A stretch of DNA of 64,000 bases from Janthinobacterium sp. CG3 (GCF_000344615.1 NZ_KB467824.1:3605513-3669512); one strand, 5' to 3'; counted from the first letter of the stretch, positions 18,708 through 29,254 are shown. Program-made: numbers and translations. Notes: generated from the letters alone by a model not told the origin.

Positions 18708-19424
18708 TCAGGCGGCGTCGTGGAAGATGATGCCGAGGGTGTGGCGCAGGCCGCCGCGCAGGCGCGAAACGCCGTGGCGCATGTTGACGCGGTAGCTGCC
18801 GCGCGCGCCGTTGACCGGGCGGTGGAATACCGGAAACAGCAGCAGGTCGCCCTGCGCCAGCGGCACCACGTCGACGCGCGATTGCATCCGCGGGCGCTGT
18901 TCGGTCAGCACGAACTGGCCGCCGTCGAAGTCGACCCCGGGCCGCGACAGCAGCAGCGCCGCCTGCAGCGGGAAGACGTGTTCGCCGTACAGGTCCTGGT
19001 GCAGGCAGTTGTAGTCGCCTTCGCGGTATTCCAGCAGCAGCGGCGTCGGCCGGGTTTGGCCGGCGCCGTGGCAGCGCGCCAGGAAGTCGGCGTGGGCGCC
19101 CGGAAAGCGCGGCGCCAGCCGCATCGCCTGGTACCAGCGGTTGGCGATCGCCGCCAGCGGCGGATACAGCGCCGCGCGCAGCGCCGCCACCGGCGCCGGC
19201 AGCGGGTAGGCGAAGTACTGGTATTCGCCGCGGCCGTAGCCGTGCCGCTGCATCACGACGCGGCTGCGAAAGCGCGCCGGCTCGGCGTAGGCCGCCGCCA
19301 GCGCCGCGCATTCGGCCGGCGCCAACAGGCCCGGCGCGAGCGCCCAGCCGTGGCCGTCGAGGTCCTCGGCCAGGCGCGCCCAGTCCAGCGCCGCCACCCG
19401 CGCGCCCAGGTCGGCGCCGCTCAT
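18708..19424 (-). CDS. 2-oxoglutarate/Fe(II)-dependent oxygenase next to ada
   Basis: A 238-residue dioxygenase. The iron ligands HxD appear in LHQDLYGEHVFPLQ, and a distal H with the 2OG-binding Arg in RVNMRHGVSRLRGG-type sequence near residues 215-228. The fold follows the prolyl-4-hydroxylase/AlkB superfamily. The ATG at 19424 overlaps the ada stop (ATGA), so translation is coupled to ada. This coupling suggests a role in repair or demethylation of alkylation damage, although the protein is not a canonical AlkB by its motifs. Substrate untested. Confidence 0.75.
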   Translation of the reverse strand: MSGADLGARVAALDWARLAEDLDGHGWALAPGLLAPAECAALAAAYAEPARFRSRVVMQRHGYGRGEYQYFAYPLPAPVAALRAALYPPLAAIANRWYQAMRLAPRFPGAHADFLARCHGAGQTRPTPLLLEYREGDYNCLHQDLYGEHVFPLQAALLLSRPGVDFDGGQFVLTEQRPRMQSRVDVVPLAQGDLLLFPVFHRPVNGARGSYRVNMRHGVSRLRGGLRHTLGIIFHDAA

Positions 19425-20491
19425 TTGCCGGCCTCGCGTTCCAACAGCGCCTGCTTGCGCTCGACGCCCCAGCGGTAGCCCGACAGCGAGCCGTCCTGGC
19501 GCACCACCCGGTGGCAGGGGATCGCCACCGCCAGCGCGTTGGCGGCGCAGGCGCCGGCCACCGCGCGCGCGCCCTTCGGCGCGCCGACCAGTTGCGCCAG
19601 TTCGGCGTAGCTGACGGTGCGCCCGGACGGGATCTCGCGCAGCGCCTGCCAGACCCGTTGCTGGAAGGCGGTGCCGCGCACGTCGAGCGGCAGGTCGAGG
19701 CCGATTTCCGGCGCCTCCACCAGCGCGACCACGCGCGCCACGGTTTGTTCGAACGCCGCCTCGGCGCCCAGCAGTTCGGCGCGCGGGAAGCGGTCTTGCA
19801 GCTCGCGCGCCAACGCCTCCGGGTCGTCGCCCAGCAGGATCGCGCAGATGCCCTTGTCGGTCGCCGCCACCAGGATCGCCCCCAGCGTGCAGGCGCCGAT
19901 GGCGAAGCGGATCGCCGCGCCGCTGCCGCCGGCGCGGAAGGCCCGCGGCGTCATGCCCAGCAGCGCCGGCGCGCTGGCGTAGAAGCGGCCGCTGGAGTTG
20001 AAGCCGGCCGCGTACAGCGTCTCGGTGACGCTGCCGGCGCGCTCCTTCGGCTGCGCCAGCGCGGCCTGCACGCGGGCGCCGCGGCGCGCCGCCGCGTAGG
20101 CCTTCGGCGTGATGCCGGTGTGCGCCTTGAAGACGCGGTGGAAGTGGAAGCGGCTCATGCCGGCCGCCAGCGCCAGCGCCTCCAGGTCGAGTTGTTCCGG
20201 CGCGGCGTCGATCAGGCGGCAGACCTGGGCGACAATGGCGGCGCGGCGCTCGGCCAGCGGCGGCTGCTCCGGCTTGCAGCGCAGGCAGGGCCGGAAGCCG
20301 GCCGCCTCGGCCTCCTCGCGGCTGGCGTGGAAGGCGACGTTGCGGCGCAGCGCGGCGCGCGCCGCGCACGAGGGCCGGCAGTACACGCCGGTGCTGCGCA
20401 CCGAATAGTAGAAGGCGCCGTCGGCGTGGCTGTCGCGCCGCTGCACCGCGGCCCAGCGCTGCTCCTCGCTGGCGTAGACTGTGTCGTTCAT
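19421..20491 (-). CDS. ada: bifunctional Ada: DNA methyl-phosphotriester / O6-methylguanine methyltransferase and activator
   Basis: A 356-residue adaptive-response regulator. The N-terminal zinc site has Cys38, Cys42, Cys69 and Cys72, the same spacing as E. coli Ada, where Cys38 accepts the methyl group. An AraC-type HTH covers about residues 85-180 (LALAAGMSRFHFHRVFKAHT). The C-terminal O6-alkylguanine transferase has the acceptor Cys326 in the IPCHRVV motif and the FQQRVWQALREIPSGRTVSY block. GGGAG precedes the ATG at 20491. It probably activates itself and the coupled oxygenase gene after alkylation damage. Confidence 0.95.
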   Translation of the reverse strand: MNDTVYASEEQRWAAVQRRDSHADGAFYYSVRSTGVYCRPSCAARAALRRNVAFHASREEAEAAGFRPCLRCKPEQPPLAERRAAIVAQVCRLIDAAPEQLDLEALALAAGMSRFHFHRVFKAHTGITPKAYAAARRGARVQAALAQPKERAGSVTETLYAAGFNSSGRFYASAPALLGMTPRAFRAGGSGAAIRFAIGACTLGAILVAATDKGICAILLGDDPEALARELQDRFPRAELLGAEAAFEQTVARVVALVEAPEIGLDLPLDVRGTAFQQRVWQALREIPSGRTVSYAELAQLVGAPKGARAVAGACAANALAVAIPCHRVVRQDGSLSGYRWGVERKQALLEREAGK

Positions 20492-20592
20492 GGCGTGCTC
20501 CCGGCGGATGGTAAGGAATGGCTCCATGATAGCGAGCCGGCGCGCCGCGCACACCCCGGCGCTTGCTTTTGAATCGCGGCGCCGCCGCGCAA

Positions 20593-20601
20593 TGCTAGAA
20601 T
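20593..20601 (+). promoter_or_regulatory. extended -10 promoter element for hutC
   Basis: TGCTAGAAT is an extended -10 (TGn plus TAGAAT) about 40 bp before the hutC start. A TTGAAT at 20569-20574 is 21 bp away, too far for a standard -35. Confidence 0.4.
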
Positions 20602-20643
20602 CGTTACCGGCCACGCCCCCCCGGGCGGCATTCGGAGAGACCA

Positions 20644-21363
20644 TTGGACGATCAAGCTGCACAGGACAACCTGCCCATTTTTCAGCGCATCAAGGACTAT
20701 TTGCTGGCCGAGATCGCCGCCGGCCGCTGGAGGGAGGGCGACGTGATCCCCTCCGAGCAGGCGCTGGTGAAGCAGTTCGGCGTCTCGCGCATGACCGTCA
20801 ACCGCGCCGTGCGCGAACTCACCACCGAGCAGGTGCTGACGCGCCGCCAGGGTTCCGGCACCTATGTCGCCCAGCAAAAATACCAGGCCACGCTGCTCGA
20901 GATCAAGAGCATCGCCGACGAGATCCGCGCCCGCGGCCACGTCCACCGCAGCAGCCTGCAACTGCTCGAGCGCGCCAAGGCCGGCGAGCCGCTGGCCAAG
21001 CAGTTCGCGCTGGCGCCCGAGCTGGCGCTGTTCCATTCGCTGATCGTGCACTATGAAAACGGCGTGCCGATCCAGGTCGAGGACCGCTGGGTCAACCCGG
21101 CCCTGGCGCCCGACTACATGGTGCAGGATTTTTCCGCCATCACGCCCAACGAGTACCTGATGGCCGCCGCGCCGCTGCAGGGCGCCACCTACAGCATCGA
21201 GGCGCTGTCGCCGCCGCGCGACATCGCCGACATGCTGGCCGTCGACACCCGCCAGGCCTGCCTGGTGCTGCGCCGCCAGACCCGCTCGGGCGGCCAGGTG
21301 GCCTCGATCGCGACCATGTGGCACCCCGGCCACCGCTACCAGTTCGCCGGCAGCTTCGCCTAG
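20644..21363 (+). CDS. hutC: histidine utilization repressor HutC (GntR family)
   Basis: A 239-residue GntR/HutC regulator. The winged HTH spans residues about 10-75 (GDVIPSEQALVKQFGVSRMT and VLTRRQGSGTYV). The UTRA ligand domain occupies about 95-235 (EDRWVNPALAPDY, ATYSIEAL), where urocanate binds in known homologues. A TTG start at 20644 follows GGAGAG by about 5 bp; no better start exists. It is separated from the hut operon by the ada/oxygenase pair, but the operator at 18556-18569 fits its DNA-binding family. Confidence 0.93.
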   Translation: MDDQAAQDNLPIFQRIKDYLLAEIAAGRWREGDVIPSEQALVKQFGVSRMTVNRAVRELTTEQVLTRRQGSGTYVAQQKYQATLLEIKSIADEIRARGHVHRSSLQLLERAKAGEPLAKQFALAPELALFHSLIVHYENGVPIQVEDRWVNPALAPDYMVQDFSAITPNEYLMAAAPLQGATYSIEALSPPRDIADMLAVDTRQACLVLRRQTRSGGQVASIATMWHPGHRYQFAGSFA

Positions 21364-21571
21364 GCGCGCGGCGGCGCCCGCCGCCGCGTTGCCGCCGGCG
21401 CGCCCTGAATTCTCACTAATTGTCACGATGTGCCCGCCAATTGAGCTATATCAACGGGAAACGTCGCGCATCGCCCGCGGCCGCGCCGGCGCGGCGAAAG
21501 TTAACCCTGCCGGTAAAAATTCGATGCTATAGTTGCTCGGGAAAAATCCCGCGCCGCCCCCAACCCCGCCC

Positions 21572-24500
21572 ATGAAAGGGACGCACTTGCCGCACCGCCG
21601 CCCCCCGCCCCCCCGCCGCTCCACGGCCAGCCGCCGGCGGCGCCTGTCGCTGTGGGCGCTCGCCTGGGCGCTGCTGGCGGGCGCCGGCGCCGACGCGGCG
21701 GCGACGGAAAAGGTCACGCTGCAACTGCGCTGGCGCCACCAGTTCCAGTTCGCCGGCTACTACGCGGCGCAGGAACAGGGCTATTACCGCGACGCCGGCC
21801 TGGAGGTGACGCTGCGCGAGATGGAGCCGGGCGCCGACTTCTCCGCCGCCGTGCTCGACGGCAGCGCCCAGTACGGCGTCGGCAACAGCAGCGTGCTGCT
21901 CAAGCGCGCCGCCGGCCGGCCGCTGGTGGTGCTGGCGCAGGTGTTCCAGCACTCGGCGGCGGTGCTGGCGGTGCGCCACCTGGAAAACGGCCAGCCGCGG
22001 CGCGACTGGGCCGGCAGCCGCGTCATGCTGGGACCCGACAGCGAGGAGCTGCAAGCCTACCTGAAACAACAGGGCATCGCGCTCGACACGCTGCGCCTGG
22101 AGCGGCACAGCTATAACTACGACGACCTGATCGGCGGCAAGGTCGACGCCATCTCGGCCAACATCGCGCGCGCGCCCTACGTGCTCGAACGCGGCCACGT
22201 CGGCTACCAGCTGCTGGCGCCGCGCCAGGCCGGCATCGACTTCTACGGCGACAACCTGTATACCACCGAGAGCGAGCTGCGCGAGCATCCGGCGCGCGCC
22301 AGCGCGATGCGCGAGGCGACGCTGCGCGGCTGGACCTACGCGCTGGCGCACCAGGGCGAGATCGCCGACCTGATCCGCGCGCGCTACCCGAACAGCCCCC
22401 ACCGCGAACACCTGCTGGCCGAGGCCCAGGCCACCGCCGCGCTGGTCGAGCAAAACGGCGCGCCGCTGGGCAGCGGCACGCCGGCGCGCTGGCGCGCCAT
22501 CGCCGCCACCTACCACCGGCTCGGCCTGCTGCCGGCCGACTACCCGCTCGACGGCCTGCTCTACCAGCCGCGCGCGCGCTCGCTGCTACCGTATGGGGCG
22601 GCGGCCGCCGTCCTGCTGTTGGCGGCGGCGCTGTGGCGCGCGCAGCGCCTGGGCGCGCGCCTGCGCGCCAGCGAGGCGCGCCTGGCCGGCGCCGAGCTGC
22701 GCTCCGGCTTCGCGCTGGACGGCGCCGGCGAGGGCGTCTGGCACTGGCAGCGCGGCATGCGCGCGCTCGACCTGTCGGCGCGCTGCCACGAAATGCTCGG
22801 CTACCGCGACGGCGAGCTGGCGCTGGCGCCCGAGCAGTGGCAGGCCCAGGTGCATCCGGACGACCGCCTGCGCGTCGAGCGCGAATTCGGCGCCGGCCTG
22901 GCCGCGCCGGCCGGCGCCCGCGCCCGCCTTGCGTGCGAGCTGCGCCTGCGCCGGCGCGACGGCGGCTGGACCTGGGTGCTGGCGCGCGCCACCGTGACCG
23001 AGCGCGACGGCGAGGGCCGGGCGCTGCGCGCCGGCGGCACGCTGGTCGACATCAACGCCCGCAAGGCCGAGGAGGAGGAGCGCGTCCGCGCCATCCTCGA
23101 GGCGGCGCCCGAGGCCATGCTGCTGGCCGACGCCACCGGGCGCATCCGCTACGCCAACCAGATCGGCGCGCGCTGCTTCGCCTACCCGGTCGAGCAGTTG
23201 CTCGGCCTGTCGCTGGAACAACTGGTGCCCGACACCATGCGCGGCCCGCCCGGCCAGCGCGAGCTGTTCGCCCGCCCCAGCATGCCGGGCCGGGTGCTGA
23301 CGGCGCGCCGGCGCGACGGCAGCCAGTTCCCGGCCAAGGTCAACCTGACGCCGCTGCGCATGGCCGGCCAGGACTTTTCCATCGTCGCGCTGCGCGACAT
23401 GACCCAGCGCCAGCGCGCCGAGGAGGCGCTGCACGCCAGCAGCGAGCGCTACCGCCTGATCGTGCAAACCGCCGCCGAGGGCATCTGGATGACCGACGCG
23501 GCCGGCAAGACCAGCTTCGCCAACCCGAAGATGGCGCGCATGCTCGGCTACACGGTGCAGGAGATGCAGGGCCGGGCGATGCACGAGTTCATGGACCGCG
23601 ACGGCCACGTCCAGCTCGAACAGCACCTGCAGCGGCGCCACGCCGGCCAGCCCGAGCAGGGCGACTTCCGCTTTTTCCGCAAGGACCGCTCCAGCCTGTG
23701 GGGCCTGCTGTCGACGACGCCGATCGCCGCCGAAAACGGCGAGCACGGCGGCACCCTGGCGATGATCACCGACATCACCGAGCGGCGCCTGGCCGCGGTG
23801 GCGCTGCGCCATTCGAACCAGCGCATGGCCTCGGTGTTCGAGGCCGTCACCAACGGCCTGGTGGTGCAGGACAGCGCCGGGCGCATCCTCGAGAGCAACG
23901 CGGCGGCGGCGCGCCTGCTGCCGCCGGCCGACGCCAACCGGCTGTGGCCGGCCGTGCGCGAGGACGGCAGCGCCTTCGACCAGGCCAGCCACCCGGTCCA
24001 CATCGCCCTGTCGAGCGGCGCGGCGGTGCGCGACGTGGTGATGGGCGTGCAGCAGGCCGACGGCAGCCTGTGCTGGCTGTCGGTGAACACCGAGGCCATC
24101 GCCGACGAGCACGGCAAGGTCGGCATGGTGGTCTCCAGCCTGACCGACATCACCGACCACAAGCGCGCCGAGCAGACGCTGCGCGAACTCAACGAAACGC
24201 TCGAGGAGCGCGTTGCCCAGCGCACCGAGCAGCTCGACCAGGCCAAGCAGGTGGCCGAGGAGGCCAGCCAGGCCAAGGGCCAGTTCCTGGCCAATATGAG
24301 CCACGAGATCCGCACGCCGATGAACGGCGTCATCGGCATGGCCTACCTGGCGTTGAAGACCGAGCTGGAGCCGCGCCAGCGCGACTACCTGGAAAAGATC
24401 CGCTTCGCCGGCGAGCACCTGCTGGGCATCATCGACGACATCCTCGACATCTCGAAGATCGAGGCCGGCAAGCTGGAGATCGAACGGGTCGACTTCAGCC

Positions 24501-25852
24501 TCGACCATGTGATGCAGACGCTGACGACGGTGGTCGCGCCCAAGGCCGCCGGCAAGAACCTGACGCTGGTGTTCGAGCGCGACCCGCGCCTGCCGCGCAT
24601 GCTGCGCGGCGACCCGCTGCGGCTGAACCAGGTGTTGATCAACTACGCCAACAACGCCATCAAGTTCAGCGAACAGGGCGCCATCACGGTGAAGGTGGCG
24701 CTGGTGGTGGCCGACGCCAGCGACTGCCTGGTGCGCTTCGAGGTGCGCGACCACGGCATCGGCCTGTCGGAGCACGAGATGGGCAAGCTGTTCCAGTCGT
24801 TCCAGCAAGCCGACACCTCGACCACCCGCGAATACGGCGGCACCGGCCTGGGCCTGGCGATCTGCAAGCAACTGGCCCAGTTGATGGGCGGCGACGTCGG
24901 CGTCGACAGCCGCCCCGGCGAAGGCAGCACCTTCTGGTTCACCGCGCGCCTGGGCGTGTCGACGTCGACGGTGCCGACGGTGGTCGACCACGTCAAGCAG
25001 GCCGCCGCGGCGATGCTGGCCAGCGCCAACAGCGCCGCCGTCATGGCCGCGCTCAAGCACGCGCGCATCCTGCTGGTCGAGGACAACACCTTCAACCAGC
25101 AGATCGCGCTGGAGATGCTGGAGGAGGCCGGCGCCTCGGTGTGCCTGGCCAACAACGGCGTCGAGGCGCTCGACCTGCTGCGCCAGGCCGAATTCGACTG
25201 CGTGCTGATGGACGTGCAAATGCCGCTGATGGACGGCCTGGAGGCGACCCGGCGCATCCGCGCCGACCCGGCCACGGCCGGCATGCGCGTGCTGGCGATG
25301 ACGGCCACCGCCACCAGCGAGGACCGGGTGCGCTGCGTCGAGGCCGGCATGGACGACTTCATCTCCAAGCCGATCCAGCCCGGCATGATGTACCAGACCA
25401 TCGCCAACTGGCTGCCCGAGCGCGAGCCGGCGGCGCCGGCGCCGGCGCGGCCGGCGCGGGCGCCGGCGTTCAAGACCACGCTGGCCGGCGACCCGCGGGT
25501 GATCGACCTGTCGATCCTCGCCAAGCTGCTCGGCTACAATCCGCAAAAGGTGCGCAAGTTCGCCTTCAAGTTCCTGCAGACCACGCAGGAGGGCTTCGCC
25601 GACATGGAGGCGGCGCTGGCGCGCGGCGACGTGCAGCAGGTGCGCGAGCTGGGCCACCGCATCAAATCGTCGGCGCGCACCGTCGGCGCGCTCGGCCTGG
25701 CCGACTTGTGCCAGAATCTGGAAACGCTGCCGCTGCAGGAACCCGCGCGCGAGGCCGAGCAGGCCGCCCTGCTGGTGGCGCGCCTGTGGCCGCTGCTGGA
25801 ACTGGTCACCGAACAAATCATGACCAACACCAGTTTCGCCAACGACGACTGA
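21572..25852 (+). CDS. hybrid histidine kinase with THI5/NMT1-type periplasmic sensor, PAS domains, REC and Hpt
   Basis: A 1426-residue membrane hybrid kinase. A basic signal sequence ([20 protein letters not shown]) is followed by an ABC substrate-binding-like THI5/NMT1 domain ([20 protein letters not shown], residues about 48-330). One transmembrane helix lies near 340-358, then about four PAS domains (375-870). HisKA has [15 protein letters not shown] (His near residue 910), and the HATPase domain is about 1020-1135 ([13 protein letters not shown]). The receiver has the phospho-acceptor Asp in [10 protein letters not shown] near 1213, and a C-terminal Hpt domain has the His in [14 protein letters not shown] near 1361. 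A full phosphorelay is thus in one chain. An extended -10 (TGCTATAGT, 21525-21533) lies just upstream. Two receiver genes follow. Confidence 0.93.
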   Translation: MKGTHLPHRRPPPPRRSTASRRRRLSLWALAWALLAGAGADAAATEKVTLQLRWRHQFQFAGYYAAQEQGYYRDAGLEVTLREMEPGADFSAAVLDGSAQYGVGNSSVLLKRAAGRPLVVLAQVFQHSAAVLAVRHLENGQPRRDWAGSRVMLGPDSEELQAYLKQQGIALDTLRLERHSYNYDDLIGGKVDAISANIARAPYVLERGHVGYQLLAPRQAGIDFYGDNLYTTESELREHPARASAMREATLRGWTYALAHQGEIADLIRARYPNSPHREHLLAEAQATAALVEQNGAPLGSGTPARWRAIAATYHRLGLLPADYPLDGLLYQPRARSLLPYGAAAAVLLLAAALWRAQRLGARLRASEARLAGAELRSGFALDGAGEGVWHWQRGMRALDLSARCHEMLGYRDGELALAPEQWQAQVHPDDRLRVEREFGAGLAAPAGARARLACELRLRRRDGGWTWVLARATVTERDGEGRALRAGGTLVDINARKAEEEERVRAILEAAPEAMLLADATGRIRYANQIGARCFAYPVEQLLGLSLEQLVPDTMRGPPGQRELFARPSMPGRVLTARRRDGSQFPAKVNLTPLRMAGQDFSIVALRDMTQRQRAEEALHASSERYRLIVQTAAEGIWMTDAAGKTSFANPKMARMLGYTVQEMQGRAMHEFMDRDGHVQLEQHLQRRHAGQPEQGDFRFFRKDRSSLWGLLSTTPIAAENGEHGGTLAMITDITERRLAAVALRHSNQRMASVFEAVTNGLVVQDSAGRILESNAAAARLLPPADANRLWPAVREDGSAFDQASHPVHIALSSGAAVRDVVMGVQQADGSLCWLSVNTEAIADEHGKVGMVVSSLTDITDHKRAEQTLRELNETLEERVAQRTEQLDQAKQVAEEASQAKGQFLANMSHEIRTPMNGVIGMAYLALKTELEPRQRDYLEKIRFAGEHLLGIIDDILDISKIEAGKLEIERVDFSLDHVMQTLTTVVAPKAAGKNLTLVFERDPRLPRMLRGDPLRLNQVLINYANNAIKFSEQGAITVKVALVVADASDCLVRFEVRDHGIGLSEHEMGKLFQSFQQADTSTTREYGGTGLGLAICKQLAQLMGGDVGVDSRPGEGSTFWFTARLGVSTSTVPTVVDHVKQAAAAMLASANSAAVMAALKHARILLVEDNTFNQQIALEMLEEAGASVCLANNGVEALDLLRQAEFDCVLMDVQMPLMDGLEATRRIRADPATAGMRVLAMTATATSEDRVRCVEAGMDDFISKPIQPGMMYQTIANWLPEREPAAPAPARPARAPAFKTTLAGDPRVIDLSILAKLLGYNPQKVRKFAFKFLQTTQEGFADMEAALARGDVQQVRELGHRIKSSARTVGALGLADLCQNLETLPLQEPAREAEQAALLVARLWPLLELVTEQIMTNTSFANDD

Positions 25853-25917
25853 AGCGCGGCCAACAAGCACCGGCAACAAGAATAATCCATACCCATAATC
25901 ACCACGACGAGGTAGCC

Positions 25918-26361
25918 ATGAACGACACCCGCCCGCCCCCCGCCGCGCCCGCGCCCATGCGCGTGCTGCTGCTCGACGACGACGCCTTCATGCTCGAGGT
26001 CCTGGCCGAGATGCTGGACCAACTGGGCGAATTCGACGTCGTCGCCGCGGCGCACGCGGCGGCGGCGCTGGCGGCGCTGCGGCTGCACCGGCCGCGCCTG
26101 CTGATCTGCGACCTGTCGCTGCCGGAAATGGACGGCATCGAATTCCTGCGCCTGGCCGCCGAGGCCGGCTTCGACGGCGGCGTGGTGCTGCTGTCGGGCA
26201 TGCACGTGGCGGTGCGCAAGGCCGCCGAGCGCCTGGCCGAGGCCCACGGCCTGCGCCTGCTGGGCGCCTACAAAAAGCCGATGGAGCGCACCGACCTGCT
26301 GCACATGGTTGCGCTGCAACAACGAGCCGACCTGGCCGCCGGCCGAACGGTGCCGGCGTGA
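25918..26361 (+). CDS. stand-alone response regulator receiver (1)
   Basis: A 147-residue single-domain receiver. The acidic pocket is LLLDDDAFM, the phospho-acceptor Asp lies in [11 protein letters not shown], the Ser switch in VVLLSGM and the conserved Lys in AYKKP. The N-terminal 14 residues are Pro-rich. No output domain is present, so it probably shuttles phosphate or binds a partner. It starts 65 bp after the hybrid kinase and overlaps the next receiver by 4 bp (GTGA), so the three form one operon. Confidence 0.9.
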   Translation: MNDTRPPPAAPAPMRVLLLDDDAFMLEVLAEMLDQLGEFDVVAAAHAAAALAALRLHRPRLLICDLSLPEMDGIEFLRLAAEAGFDGGVVLLSGMHVAVRKAAERLAEAHGLRLLGAYKKPMERTDLLHMVALQQRADLAAGRTVPA

Positions 26362-26771
26362 GCGGCGCCGCGGGCCCGGGCGCGGCGCTGGCGCGCCTGC
26401 GCGTGCTGCTGGTCGACGACGACGCGCTGATGCTCGACATCGTCGGCGAGCAGTTGCGCCAGCTCGGCGTCGTCGAAATCGCCACGGCGGCCGACGGCGC
26501 CGGCGCCATCGCCGCCTTCGACCAAGCCGGCGCCAAGCCGGACCTGGTGGTGGCCGACCTGCAGATGCCCGGCGTCGACGGCTTCCAGCTACTGACCGGC
26601 CTGGCCGAGCGGCGCTACGACGGCGGCGTGATCCTGCTGTCGGGCCAGGAGGACCGGGTCTTGAACTCGGCCAGCCTGATGGCCCAGTTCCACCAGTTGC
26701 GCGTGCTGGCGGCGCTGCCGAAGCCGCCGGCGCCGGAGGCGCTGGCGCGCGCCATCGGCCAGCTCGGCTGA
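26358..26771 (+). CDS. stand-alone response regulator receiver (2)
   Basis: A 137-residue receiver homologous to the preceding gene: [11 protein letters not shown] acidic pocket, Asp in [20 protein letters not shown] switch Ser and Lys in LPKPPAPE. The start is the GTG overlapping the stop of the first receiver. The tandem paralogues probably arose by duplication and may compete for, or sequentially receive, phosphate from the hybrid kinase. No DNA-binding domain. Confidence 0.9.
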   Translation: MSGAAGPGAALARLRVLLVDDDALMLDIVGEQLRQLGVVEIATAADGAGAIAAFDQAGAKPDLVVADLQMPGVDGFQLLTGLAERRYDGGVILLSGQEDRVLNSASLMAQFHQLRVLAALPKPPAPEALARAIGQLG

Positions 26772-27039
26772 GGCGGCCGCCGGCGCCGGGCTTGCGCCAG
26801 CGCAAGCCCGGCGATAATTTTCCGCAATAGTCTCCACATTTTTGAAAAATGGGTTATTATTTCAGCCATCCCCGCCCGCACACCCTCTGGCCGCACCTTC
26901 CAATAACATTGAATTTGCGCACGATGCCCCCACCTGCCGGATGTACCCAGGAAGCGTGGACGGCGAAACCAGACAGAAAATGGCTTAATCTCCAGGCATT
27001 ATTCATAATTGTTGATCCCACACCTCGATTGAGGAAAAT

Positions 27040-27366
27040 ATGAGCGAAAATATCAAACACATCACCGATGCATCCTTCGAAGCCGACGTCCTGAAGGCCG
27101 ACCGCCCCGTGCTGGTCGACTTCTGGGCCGAGTGGTGCGGTCCCTGCAAGGCCATCGCGCCTATCCTGGAAGAAGTGGCGAAGGAATACGACGGTAAAAT
27201 CCTGATCGCGAAAATGGACGTCGACGCCAACCAGGCGATTCCGGCCAAACACGGCATCCGTGGCATTCCGACCCTGATTTTGTTCAAGAACGGTGTGGCT
27301 GCGGCGCAAAAAGTGGGCGCGATGGCAAAAGGCCAATTGACCTCTTTCATCGACAGCAATATTTAA
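27040..27366 (+). CDS. trxA: thioredoxin 1
   Basis: A 108-residue thioredoxin that reduces disulfides in cytoplasmic proteins such as ribonucleotide reductase and PAPS reductase. The active site WCGPC is at residues 32-36, with the [11 protein letters not shown] context, the cis-Pro in [12 protein letters not shown] and normal length. A GAGGAAA ribosome site precedes the ATG at 27040. It is followed by a GC-rich hairpin and then rho, the gene order conserved in many betaproteobacteria. Confidence 0.97.
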   Translation: MSENIKHITDASFEADVLKADRPVLVDFWAEWCGPCKAIAPILEEVAKEYDGKILIAKMDVDANQAIPAKHGIRGIPTLILFKNGVAAAQKVGAMAKGQLTSFIDSNI

Positions 27367-27374
27367 GTATCATT

Positions 27375-27400
27375 GGCGGCGTTGCGCCCGCAACGCCGCC
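27375..27400 (+). terminator. GC-rich hairpin after trxA
   Basis: A perfect 12-bp stem GGCGGCGTTGCG / CGCAACGCCGCC with a 2-base loop lies 8 bp after the trxA stop. No T-run follows, so it may be a weak terminator or an mRNA-stabilising element within the trxA-rho unit. Confidence 0.5.
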
Positions 27401-27504
27401 TGACTGGCCGGGAACCGGGCCCACCAAGTTCGCCCCCTAATTGACCAACACCACGCAGCTCCCTCCCCTACCTTTACTTCCCGTCTCGGGACACTCAACA
27501 CACT

Positions 27505-28767
27505 ATGCACTTATCTGAACTAAAGGCCCTACACGTATCCGCCCTCCTGGAGATGGCGATCGGTCTTGATATCGACAACGCGGCCCGCCTGCGCAAACAG
27601 GAACTGATGTTTGCCATTTTGAAGAAGCGCGCGAAATCAGGAGAACAGATTTTCGGCGACGGCGCCCTGGAAGTGCTGCCGGACGGCTTCGGCTTCCTGC
27701 GCTCGCCCGACGCCAGCTACATGGCCTCGACCGACGACATCTACATTTCGCCGTCGCAGATCCGCCGCTTCAACCTGCACACCGGCGACTCGATCGAGGG
27801 CGAAGTGCGCACCCCGAAAGACGGCGAACGCTATTTCGCGCTGGTCAAGGTCGACAAGGTCAACGGCGAATCGCCGGAAATGTCGAAGCACCGCATCCTG
27901 TTTGAAAACTTGACGCCGCTGCACCCGAACGAGCCGCTGCGCCTGGAACGCGAAATGAACGGCCAGGAAAACATCACCGGCCGCATCATCGACTTGATCG
28001 CGCCGATCGGCAAGGGCCAGCGCGGCCTGCTGGTGGCCTCGCCGAAGTCCGGCAAGTCGGTGATCCTGCAACACATCGCCCACGCCATCACCGCCAACCA
28101 CCCCGACATCACGCTGATCGTGCTGCTGATCGACGAGCGCCCGGAGGAAGTGACGGAGATGCAGCGTTCGGTGCGCGGCGAAGTGGTCGCCTCGACCTTC
28201 GACGAGCCTGCCACGCGCCACGTGCAGGTGGCCGAGATGGTGCTGGAAAAAGCCAAGCGCCTGGTCGAAATGAAAAAGGACGTGGTCATCCTGCTGGACT
28301 CGATCACCCGCCTGGCGCGCGCCTACAACACCGTGATCCCGGCGTCGGGCAAGGTCTTGACCGGCGGCGTCGACGCCAACGCGCTGCAGCGCCCGAAACG
28401 CTTCTTCGGCGCCGCCCGCAACATCGAGGAAGGCGGCTCGCTGACCATCATCGCCACCGCGCTGATCGAAACCGGCTCGCGCATGGACGACGTGATTTTC
28501 GAGGAATTCAAGGGTACCGGCAACATGGAGGTGCACCTGGAGCGCCGCCTGGCCGAGAAGCGCGTCTACCCGGCGATCAACCTGAACAAATCGGGCACCC
28601 GCCGCGAAGAGTTGCTGATCAAGCCGGACCAGCTGCAAAAGATCTGGATCCTGCGCAAATTGCTGTACTCGATGGACGAGATCGAAGCGATGGAATTCAT
28701 CCTCGACAAGATGAAGGCGACCAAGAACAACGCCGAATTCTTCGACATGATGCGCCGCGGCGGCTAA
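27505..28767 (+). CDS. rho: transcription termination factor Rho
   Basis: A 420-residue RNA-dependent ATPase helicase that terminates transcription. The N-terminal Rho-N/cold-shock RNA-binding domain ([21 protein letters not shown]) is followed by the Walker [12 protein letters not shown], Walker [17 protein letters not shown] and the R-loop [20 protein letters not shown]. Length is standard. The start ATG at 27505 follows a leader of about 140 bp after trxA. It lies upstream of rpmE2. Confidence 0.98.
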   Translation: MHLSELKALHVSALLEMAIGLDIDNAARLRKQELMFAILKKRAKSGEQIFGDGALEVLPDGFGFLRSPDASYMASTDDIYISPSQIRRFNLHTGDSIEGEVRTPKDGERYFALVKVDKVNGESPEMSKHRILFENLTPLHPNEPLRLEREMNGQENITGRIIDLIAPIGKGQRGLLVASPKSGKSVILQHIAHAITANHPDITLIVLLIDERPEEVTEMQRSVRGEVVASTFDEPATRHVQVAEMVLEKAKRLVEMKKDVVILLDSITRLARAYNTVIPASGKVLTGGVDANALQRPKRFFGAARNIEEGGSLTIIATALIETGSRMDDVIFEEFKGTGNMEVHLERRLAEKRVYPAINLNKSGTRREELLIKPDQLQKIWILRKLLYSMDEIEAMEFILDKMKATKNNAEFFDMMRRGG

Positions 28768-28787
28768 GCAACACCGGCCGGCACACC

Positions 28788-28848
28788 GGGGACAGACCAC
28801 GATTTCCCGGCAAGATTGCCGGAAAATCGTGGTCTGTCCCCGTTTTTT
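28788..28848 (+). terminator. rho terminator made of a long dispersed-type inverted repeat
   Basis: Two 25-bp arms (28788-28812 and 28817-28841) pair with one mismatch around a 4-base loop and are followed by GTTTTTT. The arms begin GGGGACAGACCACGATTT, a sequence class that recurs in betaproteobacterial genomes as a dispersed palindromic repeat. It ends the rho transcript just before the rpmE2 promoter. Confidence 0.85.
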
Positions 28849-28852
28849 ACAT

Positions 28853-28881
28853 TTGCCAGCACGGCGGCGGCGCTGTATAAT
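28853..28881 (+). promoter_or_regulatory. sigma70 promoter of rpmE2
   Basis: TTGCCA (28853-28858) and TATAAT (28876-28881) are spaced 17 bp, a near-consensus promoter. The start would fall near 28888, giving a leader of about 95 nt. Confidence 0.8.
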
Positions 28882-28984
28882 CTGCGGTTGCATTATTTAA
28901 CCCCCGGCAAGTGATCGGCAATCGGGTCAAGAAGTACGGCGACCGACGAAGTGCTGTTTGGCTACCAAACTATTAGAGGTACAC

Positions 28985-29254
28985 ATGAAAGTCGATACAC
29001 ATCCAAATTACCGCGAAGTTGTCTTCCACGACCTGTCGTGCGATTTCAAATTCGTCACCCGTTCGACCATCCAGACCCGCGAAATGATCACCCACGAAGG
29101 TAAAGAATACCCTCTGGTGAAAATCGAGGTGTCGGCTGAATCGCACCCGTTCTTTACCGGCAAGCACAAGATCGTCGACACCGCTGGCCGCGTCGAGAAG
29201 TTCCGTCAGAAATTCGGTACCGTGGGTTCGAAAACCCAAGTCGCAGCAGGCTAA
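28985..29254 (+). CDS. rpmE2: 50S ribosomal protein L31 type B
   Basis: An 89-residue L31. It has [20 protein letters not shown] at the N-terminus and the [20 protein letters not shown] signature. It carries only one Cys and lacks the CxxC zinc motif, so it is the zinc-independent type B paralogue used widely in betaproteobacteria. A GAGG site lies 6 bp upstream of the ATG at 28985. It has its own promoter and terminator. Confidence 0.97.
   Translation: MKVDTHPNYREVVFHDLSCDFKFVTRSTIQTREMITHEGKEYPLVKIEVSAESHPFFTGKHKIVDTAGRVEKFRQKFGTVGSKTQVAAG

Noticed and set aside
22586..25879. A 1097-codon open frame antisense to the hybrid kinase
   Set aside because: Low-complexity His/Ala/Gly/Arg/Val composition typical of GC-rich antisense frames; no ribosome site or domain; the plus strand encodes clear kinase domains.
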